Shown one piece after another: positions 8,111 to 16,652 of a stretch of 52,726 nucleotides of DNA (positions are counted from its first letter, which is position 1; each line of letters begins with the position of its first letter). The notes beneath the pieces were generated by a model that did not search any database, was not told where the DNA came from, and worked only from the letters and a program-made list of their open reading frames with translations. Source of the stretch: Acidobacteriota bacterium. GTDB lineage: Bacteria; Acidobacteriota; Vicinamibacteria; Vicinamibacterales; UBA2999. The stretch lies in the NCBI GenBank assembly GCA_947465645.1, contig CANIBQ010000030.1:1-52726 (forward strand), written 5' to 3'. Both the position numbers and the translations under genes were made by a program.

Positions 8111-8914
8111 CTATTTCCATCTCGTGAGGATTGACTCTCGGTCGAAGAGCTTCACGCCTATTCGCATCAGGCCGATGTTGACGACGACGAGGGCGGCGGC
8201 AATGAGCAGGATGTGTGGGCCGGTCAGCAGAACGTTTCCGGTCAGTTGGGCGACGAGCAGGCCGGCGATTGGCAGGATGATCAGCGCGCCGATCTGCTGG
8301 GCGCTCCGGGCATCATTGACGCGCGAGGAGACGCAGACGGCGAGCTGCAGCGCAGCCAGCGAGGACAGCGGGCCGAGCAGGAACACGATGCTGAGCGGCC
8401 TCGGGGTCATCAGCGTCCAGGCAACGCCTGGCTGCGCAAAGAGAGCGATCCCGGCGAGATAGACGGCGAAGCACCCGGTGGCCAGAGCAATGGCGGGCAG
8501 CAGCGAGGCGATGACCTTGGCCCCGAGAAGCTCCAGCGTCGTGATCGGCGTCGCCAGAAGCGGTTCGAGCGTGCGCGCCTGCTTCTCGCCGATCACCGTG
8601 TAGGCGGCCACCGACATCGATCCTGCGACGGGCGTCAGCACGAGCAGCAGGACGAACTGCTGAAAGATCCACGCCTGGATCGCGCCCTCGGGATCGAGCG
8701 CACGCGTCGACGGCTGATCGCGATACATTTCGATCGCGATCTGGAAATCGCTCGAGTCGGAGAGACGCTCGCCCGACAGGTACGGCACGAGCACGGCCAC
8801 GAAGAACGGCAGCACCACGGCGAAGAATCCCGTGAGGATTGCCGGCACGAACACGGCCGGATTCTGGCGAAGGTCCGCCAGTTCCTTGCCGACCAATGCG
8901 ATCACGCGCGTCAT
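8111..8914 (-). CDS. ABC-2 type transporter permease
   Basis: 267-residue integral membrane protein. The N-terminal amphipathic region (IALVGKELADLRQNP) and first membrane helix at 20-45 are followed by a periplasmic loop, then by five hydrophobic segments between about 85 and 255. The pattern EKQARTLEPLLATPIT is the cytoplasmic helix typical of ABC-2 permeases of the NatB/ABC-2 membrane group. Its ATG overlaps the stop of the ATPase gene (ATGA), so the two form an exporter. The substrate is unknown; sodium, lipid or drug export are all possible for this family. The stop codon directly abuts the last unit of heptad array C. Confidence 0.87.
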   Translation of the reverse strand: MTRVIALVGKELADLRQNPAVFVPAILTGFFAVVLPFFVAVLVPYLSGERLSDSSDFQIAIEMYRDQPSTRALDPEGAIQAWIFQQFVLLLVLTPVAGSMSVAAYTVIGEKQARTLEPLLATPITTLELLGAKVIASLLPAIALATGCFAVYLAGIALFAQPGVAWTLMTPRPLSIVFLLGPLSSLAALQLAVCVSSRVNDARSAQQIGALIILPIAGLLVAQLTGNVLLTGPHILLIAAALVVVNIGLMRIGVKLFDRESILTRWK

Positions 8915-9828
8915 GAGGGCGCCTTCTCAGCCACGAGCCTGAGGTAGACCTGCTCGAGCGTCGGTTCGTCTGGCCTGACCGACTGGATATCCGCGCCGGC
9001 GGCGACGAGCCGTCTGACGATCTCCGGCGCGCGCCTGGCCGCATCATCCACGCCGATCGACAGCGTCGATCCGTCCGCGCGGACGTCCGCGATCCCCGGA
9101 CCCGCGGCCGAGCTCGCGAACGCGTCCGCGGGCTGCCCGATGGCGACCAGGAGGCGTTCGCCGAAGAGGCGGCTGCGAAGCGCCGCCGGGGTATCGAGGG
9201 CGACCAGCCGGGAGCGCATCACGGCGACACGGTCGGCGACGCGTTCCACCTCGTCGAGGTTGTGCGTGGACATGAGCACCGCCCGGCGCTCGTCACGCAG
9301 CCGCAAAACCAGTTGCCGCACGTCGCGTGCGCTCTCGGGATCGAGCCCGGCCGTCGGCTCGTCGAGCAGGACGATGTCGGGCCGGTGCAGCAGCGTCCTC
9401 GCGAGCGCCACGCGCTGCTTCAGGCCTTTCGACAAAAGAGCCGCGGCATCACCCGCGCGATCGCGGACGCCGAACATCTCCAGCGCCTCATCAACCGTCC
9501 GATCCGGATGCGGCAGGCCGTAAAGCCGCGCGTACACCGAGAGGTTCTGCCGAACCGTCAGGCGATCCCACAGGCCAGGCGCCTCCGTGAGAAACCCGAT
9601 CCGGCTGCGAAGACGCGGCGCGGTGTCTTTCGACATCACCTCGCCGTCGATCTGAATCCCGCCAGACGTCGGCGAGATCAGCCCCGCCAGCATGCGAAGC
9701 GTGGTTGTCTTGCCGGCGCCGTTCGGTCCGAGGAGCGCAAAGATCTCGCCCCTCTCGAGCCCGAACGAGAGATCCTCGACGGCAATCCGGTTTCCGAACG
9801 TGCGGGTGAGGCGCGACGCAATCAGCAT
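8911..9828 (-). CDS. ABC transporter ATP-binding protein
   Basis: 305-residue nucleotide-binding subunit. The ATG at 9828 starts at the beginning of homology (LIASRLTRTFGNRIAVEDLS). Walker A is GPNGAGKT at residues 34-41, the signature is LSKGLKQR (a usual variant in ABC-2 exporters), and Walker B is IVLLDEPTAGLD, followed by the H-loop STHNLDE. The C-terminal 80 residues form the small extra domain common in CcmA/NatA-like ATPases. It is coupled to the downstream permease by a four-base overlap. Nine bases upstream lies the stop of a short orphan frame. Confidence 0.92.
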   Translation of the reverse strand: MLIASRLTRTFGNRIAVEDLSFGLERGEIFALLGPNGAGKTTTLRMLAGLISPTSGGIQIDGEVMSKDTAPRLRSRIGFLTEAPGLWDRLTVRQNLSVYARLYGLPHPDRTVDEALEMFGVRDRAGDAAALLSKGLKQRVALARTLLHRPDIVLLDEPTAGLDPESARDVRQLVLRLRDERRAVLMSTHNLDEVERVADRVAVMRSRLVALDTPAALRSRLFGERLLVAIGQPADAFASSAAGPGIADVRADGSTLSIGVDDAARRAPEIVRRLVAAGADIQSVRPDEPTLEQVYLRLVAEKAPS

Positions 9829-9836
9829 GGCCCGCG

Positions 9837-9932
9837 CTAACGCGGATTGAACTCGTAGCCGCCGGGCGTCACGAGGAGACGGCCATCGCCTGTGAAGAAG
9901 AGACTGGTGGGACCGACCGTGCCCGCGAACAT
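9837..9932 (-). pseudogene. Possible C-terminal remnant of a lost gene
   Basis: A 31-codon frame starting at the ATG 9932 and ending LLVTPGGYEFNPR-stop. The composition looks like real protein (TGDGRLLVTPGGYEFN) rather than shadow reading. It is cut off exactly where the 9937-10001 inverted repeat begins. It may be the tail of a gene that the repeat, or a deletion beside it, disrupted. The family is not recognised, and a short true peptide cannot be excluded. Confidence 0.3.
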
Positions 9933-9936
9933 CCCC

Positions 9937-10001
9937 AAAATGGGGTCGGGGGGCATTTTCCGAGGACACTGTCTCCGGAAAATGACCCCCGACCCCATTT
10001 T
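9937..10001. repeat. 65-bp inverted repeat (GGGGTCGGGGG family)
   Basis: Two arms of about 31 bases (from 9937 and back from 10001) that pair with only two or three mismatches around a very short loop; each arm carries AAAATGGGGTCGGGGG. It ends 5 bases from the stop of the E1 gene and could act as a terminator. The sequence type resembles the REP/MITE-like elements scattered in many high-GC soil bacteria, and is distinct in sequence from the 26299 palindrome. Confidence 0.85.
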
Positions 10002-10006
10002 GTCAG

Positions 10007-12160
10007 TCAGTACGAGGCGACGGTGCGAATCGCGCGCAGGACGTCGGCGGAGCCGGGGAGGATCCGCTCCTCGAGCACCGGCGCGTAGGCCACGGGACAG
10101 TCGAGGGCCGCCACGCGTTTCACCGGCGCGTCGAGATACTCGAACAGTTCCTCTGACACGCGCGCGGCTATCTCGGCGCCGAACCCGCAGGTGAGTTGAT
10201 CCTCGTGCACCACGACGACGCGGTTGACCTTCTGCGTGTAGGCGGCGATCGTCTCCCAGTCGTAGGGGATGATCGTGCGCAGATCGATCACCGCCACGCT
10301 GATTCCGTCGCGCTCGGCCTGCTGCGCGGCGAGCAGCGACCGCTGCACCAGCGCACCCCACGTGAAGACCACGACGTCGCTGCCCTCGCGGGCGACCGAC
10401 GCCTTGCCGAACGGCACCATGAAGTCAGCGCCCGGGTACGGGCTCTTGTTGTAGGTCTGGCGGTACAGGTGCTTGTGTTCGAGAAACAGCACCGGATCGT
10501 CGCAGCGTATCGCCGTTCGAAGCAGGCCGACGGCGTCCTGGGCGTTCGACGGAAACGCGATGCGGATGCCCGGCGTGTGCGCGAAGATCGAGACGCCGGA
10601 CTGGCTGTGGTACGGCGCGCCGCCGCGCAGGTATCCGCCGATCGGCACCCGCACCACCATCGGGCACGACCAGTGGTTGCTCGACCGGTACCGCATCATC
10701 GCCATCTCGTCGCGGAGCTGCATGAATGCCGGCCAGATGTAGTCGAAAAACTGGATCTCGACGACAGGTTTGAGGCCGCGGAGCGACATGCCGACAGCGC
10801 GCCCGATGATGTTGGCCTCCGCGAGCGGCGAGTTGAACACGCGCTCGCTGCCGTAGAGCCGCTGCAGGCCGTGGGTCACTTTGAACACGCCACCCTTGCC
10901 GGCCACGCTGGCGAGTATTTCCTCGCGGCTCGCGTCGGCGACGTCTTCGCCAAACACGATGATGCGCGGATCGCGTCCCATCTCGTCGCGAAGCGTGGTG
11001 TTGATGGCGGCGACCATCGTGTCGGGTTTGCCCGTGAACGTCGGCTCGGTGGCGAACCGGGCTGACGAGGGATCGACGTCGGGCGAGAAGACGTACATCT
11101 GCGCGGTGTCGGGCTCGGGCTTCGGCGCCTTGAGGGCTTCCTCGGCGGCCAGGTTCACTTCGCGCTCCACCGACGCCAGGGTGTCGGCGAGCTCCTCCTC
11201 GGTGGTCAAGCCTTCAGACTTCAGGAAGTGACGCATGCGGATCAGCGGATCGCGCCGCGCCTCGGCTTGGCGCTCCAGCGTCGTCTTGTACAGCTTCTCG
11301 TCGTCCGAGAGCGAGTGTGAGTACGGGCGAATGACGCTGGCGTGCACGAACGCCGGTCCCTTGCGGGCGCGGACGTGCGCCACCGCGTCACCGAGCGTTC
11401 GATAGCTGGCGAGATAGTCGGTGCCGTCGCACCGGAAGACGCGGAGCCCCGGGAAATGTTCGACCAGCCGCGAGATGTCGCCGCCGGGCGTCTGCACTTC
11501 GACCGGAACGGAGATGGCGTAGCCGTTGTCTTCAATGAGGTAGAGGATCGGCAGCTTCCGCGTGCACGCGGTGTTCAGCGACTCCCAGAACTCGCCTTCG
11601 CTGGTGGCGCCGTCGCCGAGCGAGAGGTAGGTGACTTCGTCGGGCTCGAACTTCGACTCGCGATCGGCGATATCGGTGACGCGCTGATAGATGAGTCCGG
11701 CCTCGGATGCGCCGATCGCGTGAAGGGCCTGCGTGCCGGTGGCGCTGCTCTGCGACGGAATGTTCAGCCGCGTGTGGCCCCAATGCGACGGCATCTGCCG
11801 GCCGCCCGATGCAGGATCGTCCTTGGCTCCAACCGAGGCGAGCAGCATCTCGTACGGCGTGACGCCGATCGACAGGCACAGCGCGCGGTCGCGGTAGTAC
11901 GGAAAGAACCAGTCGTGACCGCCGCGCAGGTGCGCACCGGCCGCGACAAGCACCGCTTCGTGTCCGGCTCCGCTGATCTGGAAGAACGCCTGGCTCTGGT
12001 TCTTGAGCTGAATCTCCTTGTCGTCGATCTTCCGCGACAGGAGCATGGTGCGATACGCCGCGAGCAGCTGGTCCCGGGTGAGCCCCTCGTATTCGCGCCC
12101 GCGGAGATTGCCGCCGCGAGCGCGGGCGTCCGCGCTGTTGGCCAGGGTCGACCCCTTCAT
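10007..12160 (-). CDS. 2-oxoacid dehydrogenase E1, fused alpha and beta subunits
   Basis: 717-residue thiamine-diphosphate enzyme that decarboxylates a 2-oxo acid and acylates the lipoyl E2 subunit. Residues about 25-330 are the E1-alpha domain with the ThDP motif ([17 protein letters not shown] ending at EDN); residues about 365-717 are the E1-beta domain ([47 protein letters not shown]). In many bacteria these are two genes; the fused form is known in Bacteroidetes and Acidobacteria. [10 protein letters not shown] fits the branched-chain/pyruvate group. No E2 or E3 gene is in the window, so the substrate (branched-chain oxo acids or pyruvate) stays open. No clear ribosome binding site precedes the ATG. 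Confidence 0.9.
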   Translation of the reverse strand: MKGSTLANSADARARGGNLRGREYEGLTRDQLLAAYRTMLLSRKIDDKEIQLKNQSQAFFQISGAGHEAVLVAAGAHLRGGHDWFFPYYRDRALCLSIGVTPYEMLLASVGAKDDPASGGRQMPSHWGHTRLNIPSQSSATGTQALHAIGASEAGLIYQRVTDIADRESKFEPDEVTYLSLGDGATSEGEFWESLNTACTRKLPILYLIEDNGYAISVPVEVQTPGGDISRLVEHFPGLRVFRCDGTDYLASYRTLGDAVAHVRARKGPAFVHASVIRPYSHSLSDDEKLYKTTLERQAEARRDPLIRMRHFLKSEGLTTEEELADTLASVEREVNLAAEEALKAPKPEPDTAQMYVFSPDVDPSSARFATEPTFTGKPDTMVAAINTTLRDEMGRDPRIIVFGEDVADASREEILASVAGKGGVFKVTHGLQRLYGSERVFNSPLAEANIIGRAVGMSLRGLKPVVEIQFFDYIWPAFMQLRDEMAMMRYRSSNHWSCPMVVRVPIGGYLRGGAPYHSQSGVSIFAHTPGIRIAFPSNAQDAVGLLRTAIRCDDPVLFLEHKHLYRQTYNKSPYPGADFMVPFGKASVAREGSDVVVFTWGALVQRSLLAAQQAERDGISVAVIDLRTIIPYDWETIAAYTQKVNRVVVVHEDQLTCGFGAEIAARVSEELFEYLDAPVKRVAALDCPVAYAPVLEERILPGSADVLRAIRTVASY

Positions 12161-12191
12161 ACGCGAGAAATTATGGCACTATCGGGGGGCC

Positions 12192-12536
12192 ATGACCACC
12201 GTCCGCCTGCATCGCTGGGACGAGATCGCGCTCGAGAAGATCACCGAGATGATCTCGCAGAAAATCGTCACCGGCGAGCGCGAGATGCTGGCGCAGATTT
12301 ATTTGAAGCGCGGGGCGCTGGTGCCGATGCACTCGCACGAGAGCGAACAGATGACCTACGTCCTCCAGGGCGCGCTCAAGGTGCTGGTCGGCGGTGAGGA
12401 AGTGACGGTGCGCGAGGGCGAGGTGCTGCACATTCCCTCCTGGACCCCGCACCAGGCTGAAGCGCTCGAGGACACGTTCGAGCTCGACGTCTTCAGCCCC
12501 GTTCGCCAGGACTGGATACGCGGGGAGGACACGTAA
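12192..12536 (+). CDS. Cupin-domain protein
   Basis: 114-residue single-domain cupin. The start ATG at 12192 follows a GGGGGG stretch; an earlier in-frame ATG would lie inside the divergent E1 gene. Likely metal ligands are His47, His49 and Glu52 or Gln53 in PMHSHESEQM and His87 in SWTPHQAE, with the usual barrel motifs (YVLQGALKVLVGGEEVTV, GEVLHIPSW). It is the only plus-strand gene between 8.1 and 26.3 kb and starts 31 bases from the divergent E1 start. Small cupins of this kind bind metal and act as isomerases, dioxygenases or sensors; the function is not readable. Confidence 0.85.
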   Translation: MTTVRLHRWDEIALEKITEMISQKIVTGEREMLAQIYLKRGALVPMHSHESEQMTYVLQGALKVLVGGEEVTVREGEVLHIPSWTPHQAEALEDTFELDVFSPVRQDWIRGEDT

Positions 12537-12619
12537 TAGTTGTCAGTTGTCAGTTGTCAGAAGGCATCGAAGTAGCTCGCGGCCTTTCTGACAACTGACA
12601 ACCGGCAACTGACAACTAG
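12537..12619. repeat. Inverted repeat with GTTGTCA units
   Basis: The left arm (12537-12562) carries three tandem GTTGTCA-type units and the right arm (12584-12619) carries their complement with one extra short insertion, giving a long hairpin. It sits between the convergent ends of the cupin and rhomboid genes and could terminate both. The right arm overlaps the end of the rhomboid coding region by a few bases. Confidence 0.8.
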
Positions 12620-13365
12620 TGGACCCGTCGATCGACGTCGTCCGCCCGGCCGCCTGAGTACACATCGAACTTGCGGCGCATCCGGTTGATCCGCCATTTC
12701 AGATACCGGTACTTGATCTCCGAGAACAGCTGCACGCGCCCGCCCTTGAGGTAGAGGTAACCGGCGACGAGGCCGCCCAGGTGCGTCGTGTGTGCGATGC
12801 CGCCGCTTTCGCCCGTCGACGACAGGAGCGAGATCGCGCCGATGATCATGACGAAGTACTTCGCCGGGATCGGGAACACGAAGTACAGGTAGATCGGCCG
12901 GTTGGGAAAGTACATCGCGTAGGCGAGCAGCACGCCGTAGACCGCGCCCGATGCGCCAATCGTCAGCGAGTAATAGAGCTGGTCAGCGAACGGCAGCGGC
13001 GTGAGCGAGAGAATCAGCGTCGTCATCGCCGCGCCGACGCCGGTGACGAAGTAATACTTCGTGAAGAACCTGCTTCCCCACATCCGCTCCAATTCCACCC
13101 CGAACATCCAGAGTGCCAGCATGTTGAAGAGGAGATGGAAGATTCCTCCGTGGAGGAACATGTAGGTGACGGGCTGCCAGAGACGCAACTGGCCGATGAG
13201 ATCGGCCGGACGCATGCCGAATCCCAGGGTCATGGCCGGCACGATGAGCGCGACGAGATACGCTCCCGCGGTGGCGATCATGATCGCTTTGATCGCAGGC
13301 GTTACCGGCCCCGGCCCGAAGGAGGATGCGAAGTTCGATGTGGAGGAGGGGTAGCGCGAACGCAT
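12616..13365 (-). CDS. Rhomboid family intramembrane serine protease
   Basis: 249-residue membrane protease. About six hydrophobic segments are visible. The catalytic dyad is Ser139 in TIGASGAVYG and His195 in HTTHLGGLVAGY; the upstream HGGIFHLLFNMLALWMFG segment (residues 72-89) is the conserved second helix with the oxyanion His and Asn. The basic C-terminal tail (KYRYLKWRINRMRRKF) is cytoplasmic. The gene follows the MFS gene on the same strand after 26 bases. Substrates of bacterial rhomboids are mostly unknown, and the neighbours give no clear clue. Confidence 0.92.
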   Translation of the reverse strand: MRSRYPSSTSNFASSFGPGPVTPAIKAIMIATAGAYLVALIVPAMTLGFGMRPADLIGQLRLWQPVTYMFLHGGIFHLLFNMLALWMFGVELERMWGSRFFTKYYFVTGVGAAMTTLILSLTPLPFADQLYYSLTIGASGAVYGVLLAYAMYFPNRPIYLYFVFPIPAKYFVMIIGAISLLSSTGESGGIAHTTHLGGLVAGYLYLKGGRVQLFSEIKYRYLKWRINRMRRKFDVYSGGRADDVDRRVH

Positions 13366-13391
13366 TCGACCCAGTCTGTTCCAACTGGAGC

Positions 13392-14618
13392 CTACGGAGC
13401 AACATCCGCACCCGAGGTCTCCGCTGCGCCTACGTCGGACGCACGCGCGCCGACGTGCACGAGTGTTCCGCCGGGAAGCGGCGCCGCGAGCATGGCCGCG
13501 CCGAGCGGCATGAATGCCATGGCCATCAACGCGTGTTCAATCCCGATGCGATCGGCCAGGAGTCCGACAAAGGGCACGCTCAGGCCGGCCGAACCCCAGC
13601 CGAAGCCCATCATTAGGGACGAGACGGTGGCAGCGCTGATCGGGGCGATCGTCTGGCCAAAGGTGACATTGACCGGCAAGGTCGATTGCAGAAAAAATCC
13701 GCCGACTGACACCACCGCGACGAACCACCACCCGTCGAGGGTCGGCGCAATCGCCAGAAACGGAACGGCAGCGATCAGCGATCCCATGATGATCCGCCGC
13801 GCCCCCCAGCGGTCTGCCAGCGGCCCGCCCAGGAAGCCGCCGGCGCTGGTGGCGAAGAGATACATCGCCACGGCGATGCCCGCCTCGCCGACCGACATGC
13901 CGCGCCGCGTCAGCATCACCGGCATGAAGGTCGCAAAACTCAGCGACGCGAGCGTGCGCAGCACGACGATCAGGTAGAGCAGCGTCAGCGGCCTGGCATA
14001 GGGGCGAAGCGCGCGGAGGGCGCCCGACTCGTGGCGTTCGTGAAGGGTGATCGGAGGAATCTTCTGAACGCGGAACGCCAGGATGGCGAGCGCCGGAATC
14101 ATCAACAGCGGCGTCCACTGCAGGCCATACCGATCCGCGAACGGCGCAAAGACCAGCGGCCCGAGCGAAAAACCGAGCGATCCCGCGGTGATGTGAAATC
14201 CCATCGCGAACGACTTTCGATCTCCGCTCAAACGATGCACGAGCGCCGCCGCCGGCGGGTGAAAGGCCGCACCGCCCAGGCCTCCCAATACGAGGACCAG
14301 GCCGAGCGTCCACGTACTCGTCGCCAGGCCGATGAGCGACAGGATGCTCACCGCGACAAGCGGCCCGCCGATGACGAGCACGCGCGGACGCCACCGGTCT
14401 GCGATGTGGCCGAAGCCAAGCTGCGACACCGAGTTCGCCATCTGGTAACACATGGCCAGCGTGCCCGCAGTGGCGAGCGACATGTTCAGATGCGGAATCA
14501 GGAGCGGCAGCAGGGGAGCGTAGATGTTGCCGTAGCCGTCGGTCAGGAAGTGCATGCCCGCCAGCACGATGACCGTCGGGTGCAGGCCGGGGCGCTGGCC
14601 GGGGCGCGGGGGTTTCAC
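13392..14618 (-). CDS. MFS exporter, fosmidomycin-resistance (Fsr)-like
   Basis: 408-residue major facilitator with twelve hydrophobic segments. The loop motif FGHIADRWRPR lies after helix 2, and GGLGGAAFHPPAAALV is the characteristic helix-4 region of the Fsr branch. The GTG start at 14618 overlaps the TGA of murJ (GTGA). The C-terminus ends in a low-complexity Ala-rich tail. Fsr homologues export fosmidomycin and other drugs; co-location with murJ may only reflect operon packing. Drug specificity is inference. Confidence 0.82.
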   Translation of the reverse strand: MKPPRPGQRPGLHPTVIVLAGMHFLTDGYGNIYAPLLPLLIPHLNMSLATAGTLAMCYQMANSVSQLGFGHIADRWRPRVLVIGGPLVAVSILSLIGLATSTWTLGLVLVLGGLGGAAFHPPAAALVHRLSGDRKSFAMGFHITAGSLGFSLGPLVFAPFADRYGLQWTPLLMIPALAILAFRVQKIPPITLHERHESGALRALRPYARPLTLLYLIVVLRTLASLSFATFMPVMLTRRGMSVGEAGIAVAMYLFATSAGGFLGGPLADRWGARRIIMGSLIAAVPFLAIAPTLDGWWFVAVVSVGGFFLQSTLPVNVTFGQTIAPISAATVSSLMMGFGWGSAGLSVPFVGLLADRIGIEHALMAMAFMPLGAAMLAAPLPGGTLVHVGARASDVGAAETSGADVAP

Positions 14619-16213
14619 CGCCTCAGTTTCCGCGTGATGAGCGCGACGGCCTCTCCGAACTCCCTGATCCGCAGCAGGTGGGCACCGGCGGCGAGCACGG
14701 CCAGTGCCACACCGATGGCGGTCGAGAGGCGGACGATCTGCAGCACGAGCGAGGTGCCAGGCAGCCAGGTGCCCAGCGCCACGTCAACGCCGGCCGCCGC
14801 CGCGCCCATGGCCGCAGATGCCGCGAGGATTCGCAGGAACGACGCACATACGCGCGGTCCTTCGATGCCTTCGAGCTTGCGGCGGAGCAGGATCACCAGC
14901 AGCGCCGCGTTGAACAGCGCGGCGATCGACGTGCCCAGCGCCAGGCCGCGAAACCCCATCACCCGGACGAGGACGATGTTGAGCCCGGCGTTGACGAGGA
15001 CGGTGGCGACGCTGACTTTAACGGGAGTACGGTTCTCGCCGATCGCGTAAAAGGTCGGCGACGCGATGCGGACGACGGAGTAGCCAAGCAGTCCGACCGC
15101 GTAAAAGCGCAGCGCCGCGGCCGTGGCGACGGTGGCATCCGGCGTGAACGCGCCGCGTTCGAAGATCACGCGGACGATCGGCGTCGCCAGCACCATGAGC
15201 CCAATGGTAGCGGGCACGTTGAGCAGCATCATCAGCGTCATGCTGTCGGCGATCGTGCTGCGCACGGCGGCGTTGTCGTGCTCGGCCGCGTGACGCGAGA
15301 CGGCAGGCAGCGTCGCCGTGCCGATCGACACGCCGAAGAGACCGATCGGCAGGTACATCAGCCTGAACGCGTAGTTCAGAAATGACACCGCGCCCGTGCC
15401 TTCTCCGGTCGCGAGCACGGTGTTCACGAACACGTTCACTTGCGTGGCCGCGAGTCCCAGCGTACCGGGCCCCATCAGCGTCAACACCCGGCGCAGGCCG
15501 GCATCGCGCCAGTCGAGAATCGGGCGGTACGAAAACCCCTGCCGCCGAAGGAGCGGCCACTGCAGCGCCAGTTGCGCGACCCCGCCGACCAGCGTTCCGA
15601 TCGCGATCGCCGCAATCGGCGGCAGCCCCAGGCTGGACATCACCGGCACGAGGGTCAGCGCGCAGATGATGGTGGCGACGTTGAACATCGCCGGCGAGAG
15701 CGCCGGGACGAAGAACTGGTGCAGCGCGTTGAGCATTCCCATCACCGCCGCGGCGAGCGCGACGAACGTGAGGAACGGCAGCATGATCCTCGTCAGGAGG
15801 ATCGTCAGCTCGAGCTTGCCCGGCACGGCGGCGTAGTCGCCGGCGAACGCGGTCACGATCGGCTCCGCGAACACGATCCCCAGCACGACGATCAGGCCGG
15901 TGATGACGATCAGGGCGTTGATGATGTGGTTCCCGAGCTTCCAGGCCGACTCCTTGCCGGACGTCGTGAGGTGTCTGGTGAAGGTGGGAACGAAGGCGCT
16001 GCTCATCGCGCCCTCGGCAAACAGGTCGCGTACCAGGTTTGGGATGCGGAACGCGACGTTGTAGGCGTCCATGGCGTTCCCCGCGCCGAAGAGTGCGGCA
16101 AGCACCTGTTCGCGGACGACGCCGAGGATGCGGCTCGCCATGGTGGCCGCGCCCGCGGACGCGGCGGAGCGCGCCAGCCTCGAGGAAGAAGAAGAGGAGG
16201 AGCTAGGCGCCAA
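14615..16213 (-). CDS. murJ: Lipid II flippase MurJ
   Basis: Moves lipid II across the inner membrane for peptidoglycan synthesis. 532 residues from the TTG at 16213, with about fourteen hydrophobic segments. The N-terminal signature LARSAASAGAATMASRILG is followed by VREQVLAALFGAG and DAYNVAFRIPNLVRDLFAEG, as in MurJ/MviN. The start is uncertain. The TTG overlaps the last 11 bases of the YqeY gene; an ATG at 16267 would overlap it by 65 bases, and the ATG in ...ATMASR would cut off conserved residues. A run of Ser codons precedes the conserved start. Confidence 0.92.
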   Translation of the reverse strand: MAPSSSSSSSSRLARSAASAGAATMASRILGVVREQVLAALFGAGNAMDAYNVAFRIPNLVRDLFAEGAMSSAFVPTFTRHLTTSGKESAWKLGNHIINALIVITGLIVVLGIVFAEPIVTAFAGDYAAVPGKLELTILLTRIMLPFLTFVALAAAVMGMLNALHQFFVPALSPAMFNVATIICALTLVPVMSSLGLPPIAAIAIGTLVGGVAQLALQWPLLRRQGFSYRPILDWRDAGLRRVLTLMGPGTLGLAATQVNVFVNTVLATGEGTGAVSFLNYAFRLMYLPIGLFGVSIGTATLPAVSRHAAEHDNAAVRSTIADSMTLMMLLNVPATIGLMVLATPIVRVIFERGAFTPDATVATAAALRFYAVGLLGYSVVRIASPTFYAIGENRTPVKVSVATVLVNAGLNIVLVRVMGFRGLALGTSIAALFNAALLVILLRRKLEGIEGPRVCASFLRILAASAAMGAAAAGVDVALGTWLPGTSLVLQIVRLSTAIGVALAVLAAGAHLLRIREFGEAVALITRKLRR

Positions 16214-16652
16214 GCTTGCGGCGCACGGCTTCGTTGATCGCGCGGCCGTCGGCGTTCTTGCCGGCAAGCTTCGGCATGACGGCCTTCATGACCTTGCCCA
16301 TGTCCTTGGGAGAGCTCGCGCCGGTTTCAGCGACCGCCGCCGCGACCGCGGCCTCGACTTCTTCTGGTGAAGCCGCCGGCGGGAGGTACTTCTCGAGTAT
16401 CACGATCTCCGCGGTTTCCTTGTCGGCGAGGTCGGTTCTGCCCGCCTTCGAAAACTGGTCGACCGAATCGCGGCGCTGCTTCACCAGCGACGAGACGACC
16501 AGCAGCACCTCCGCGTCGTCGAGATCCCGGCCCTTCTCGACGCCTTTGTTCATGATGGCGGCTTTGAGCATGCGCAACGCCGAGAGACGCGGCGCGTCCT
16601 TGGACTTCATCGCCGTGGTGATGTCGATGTTGATCGTGTCGCTGAGTACCAT
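16203..16652 (-). CDS. GatB/YqeY domain protein
   Basis: 149-residue helical protein of the YqeY family, related to the C-terminal tRNA-binding domain of the amidotransferase GatB. The signature is readable: LRMLKAAIMNKGVEKGRDLDD, RRDSVDQFSKAGRTDLADKE, ILEKYLPP and DMGKVMKAVMPKLAGKNADG. The ATG shares one base with the TAA of the upstream GNAT-like gene (TAATG), fixing the start. The biochemical role of free-standing YqeY is not established. It is cotranscribed with murJ by position. Confidence 0.93.
   Translation of the reverse strand: MVLSDTINIDITTAMKSKDAPRLSALRMLKAAIMNKGVEKGRDLDDAEVLLVVSSLVKQRRDSVDQFSKAGRTDLADKETAEIVILEKYLPPAASPEEVEAAVAAAVAETGASSPKDMGKVMKAVMPKLAGKNADGRAINEAVRRKLGA

Noticed and set aside
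7781..8134. Several Cys/His-rich reading frames over array C on both strands
   Set aside because: They arise because a 7-base repeat gives a 7-residue periodic translation without stops; no domain or ribosome binding site supports them.
9937..10001. Insertion sequence
   Set aside because: No transposase gene; the element is only a 65-base palindrome.
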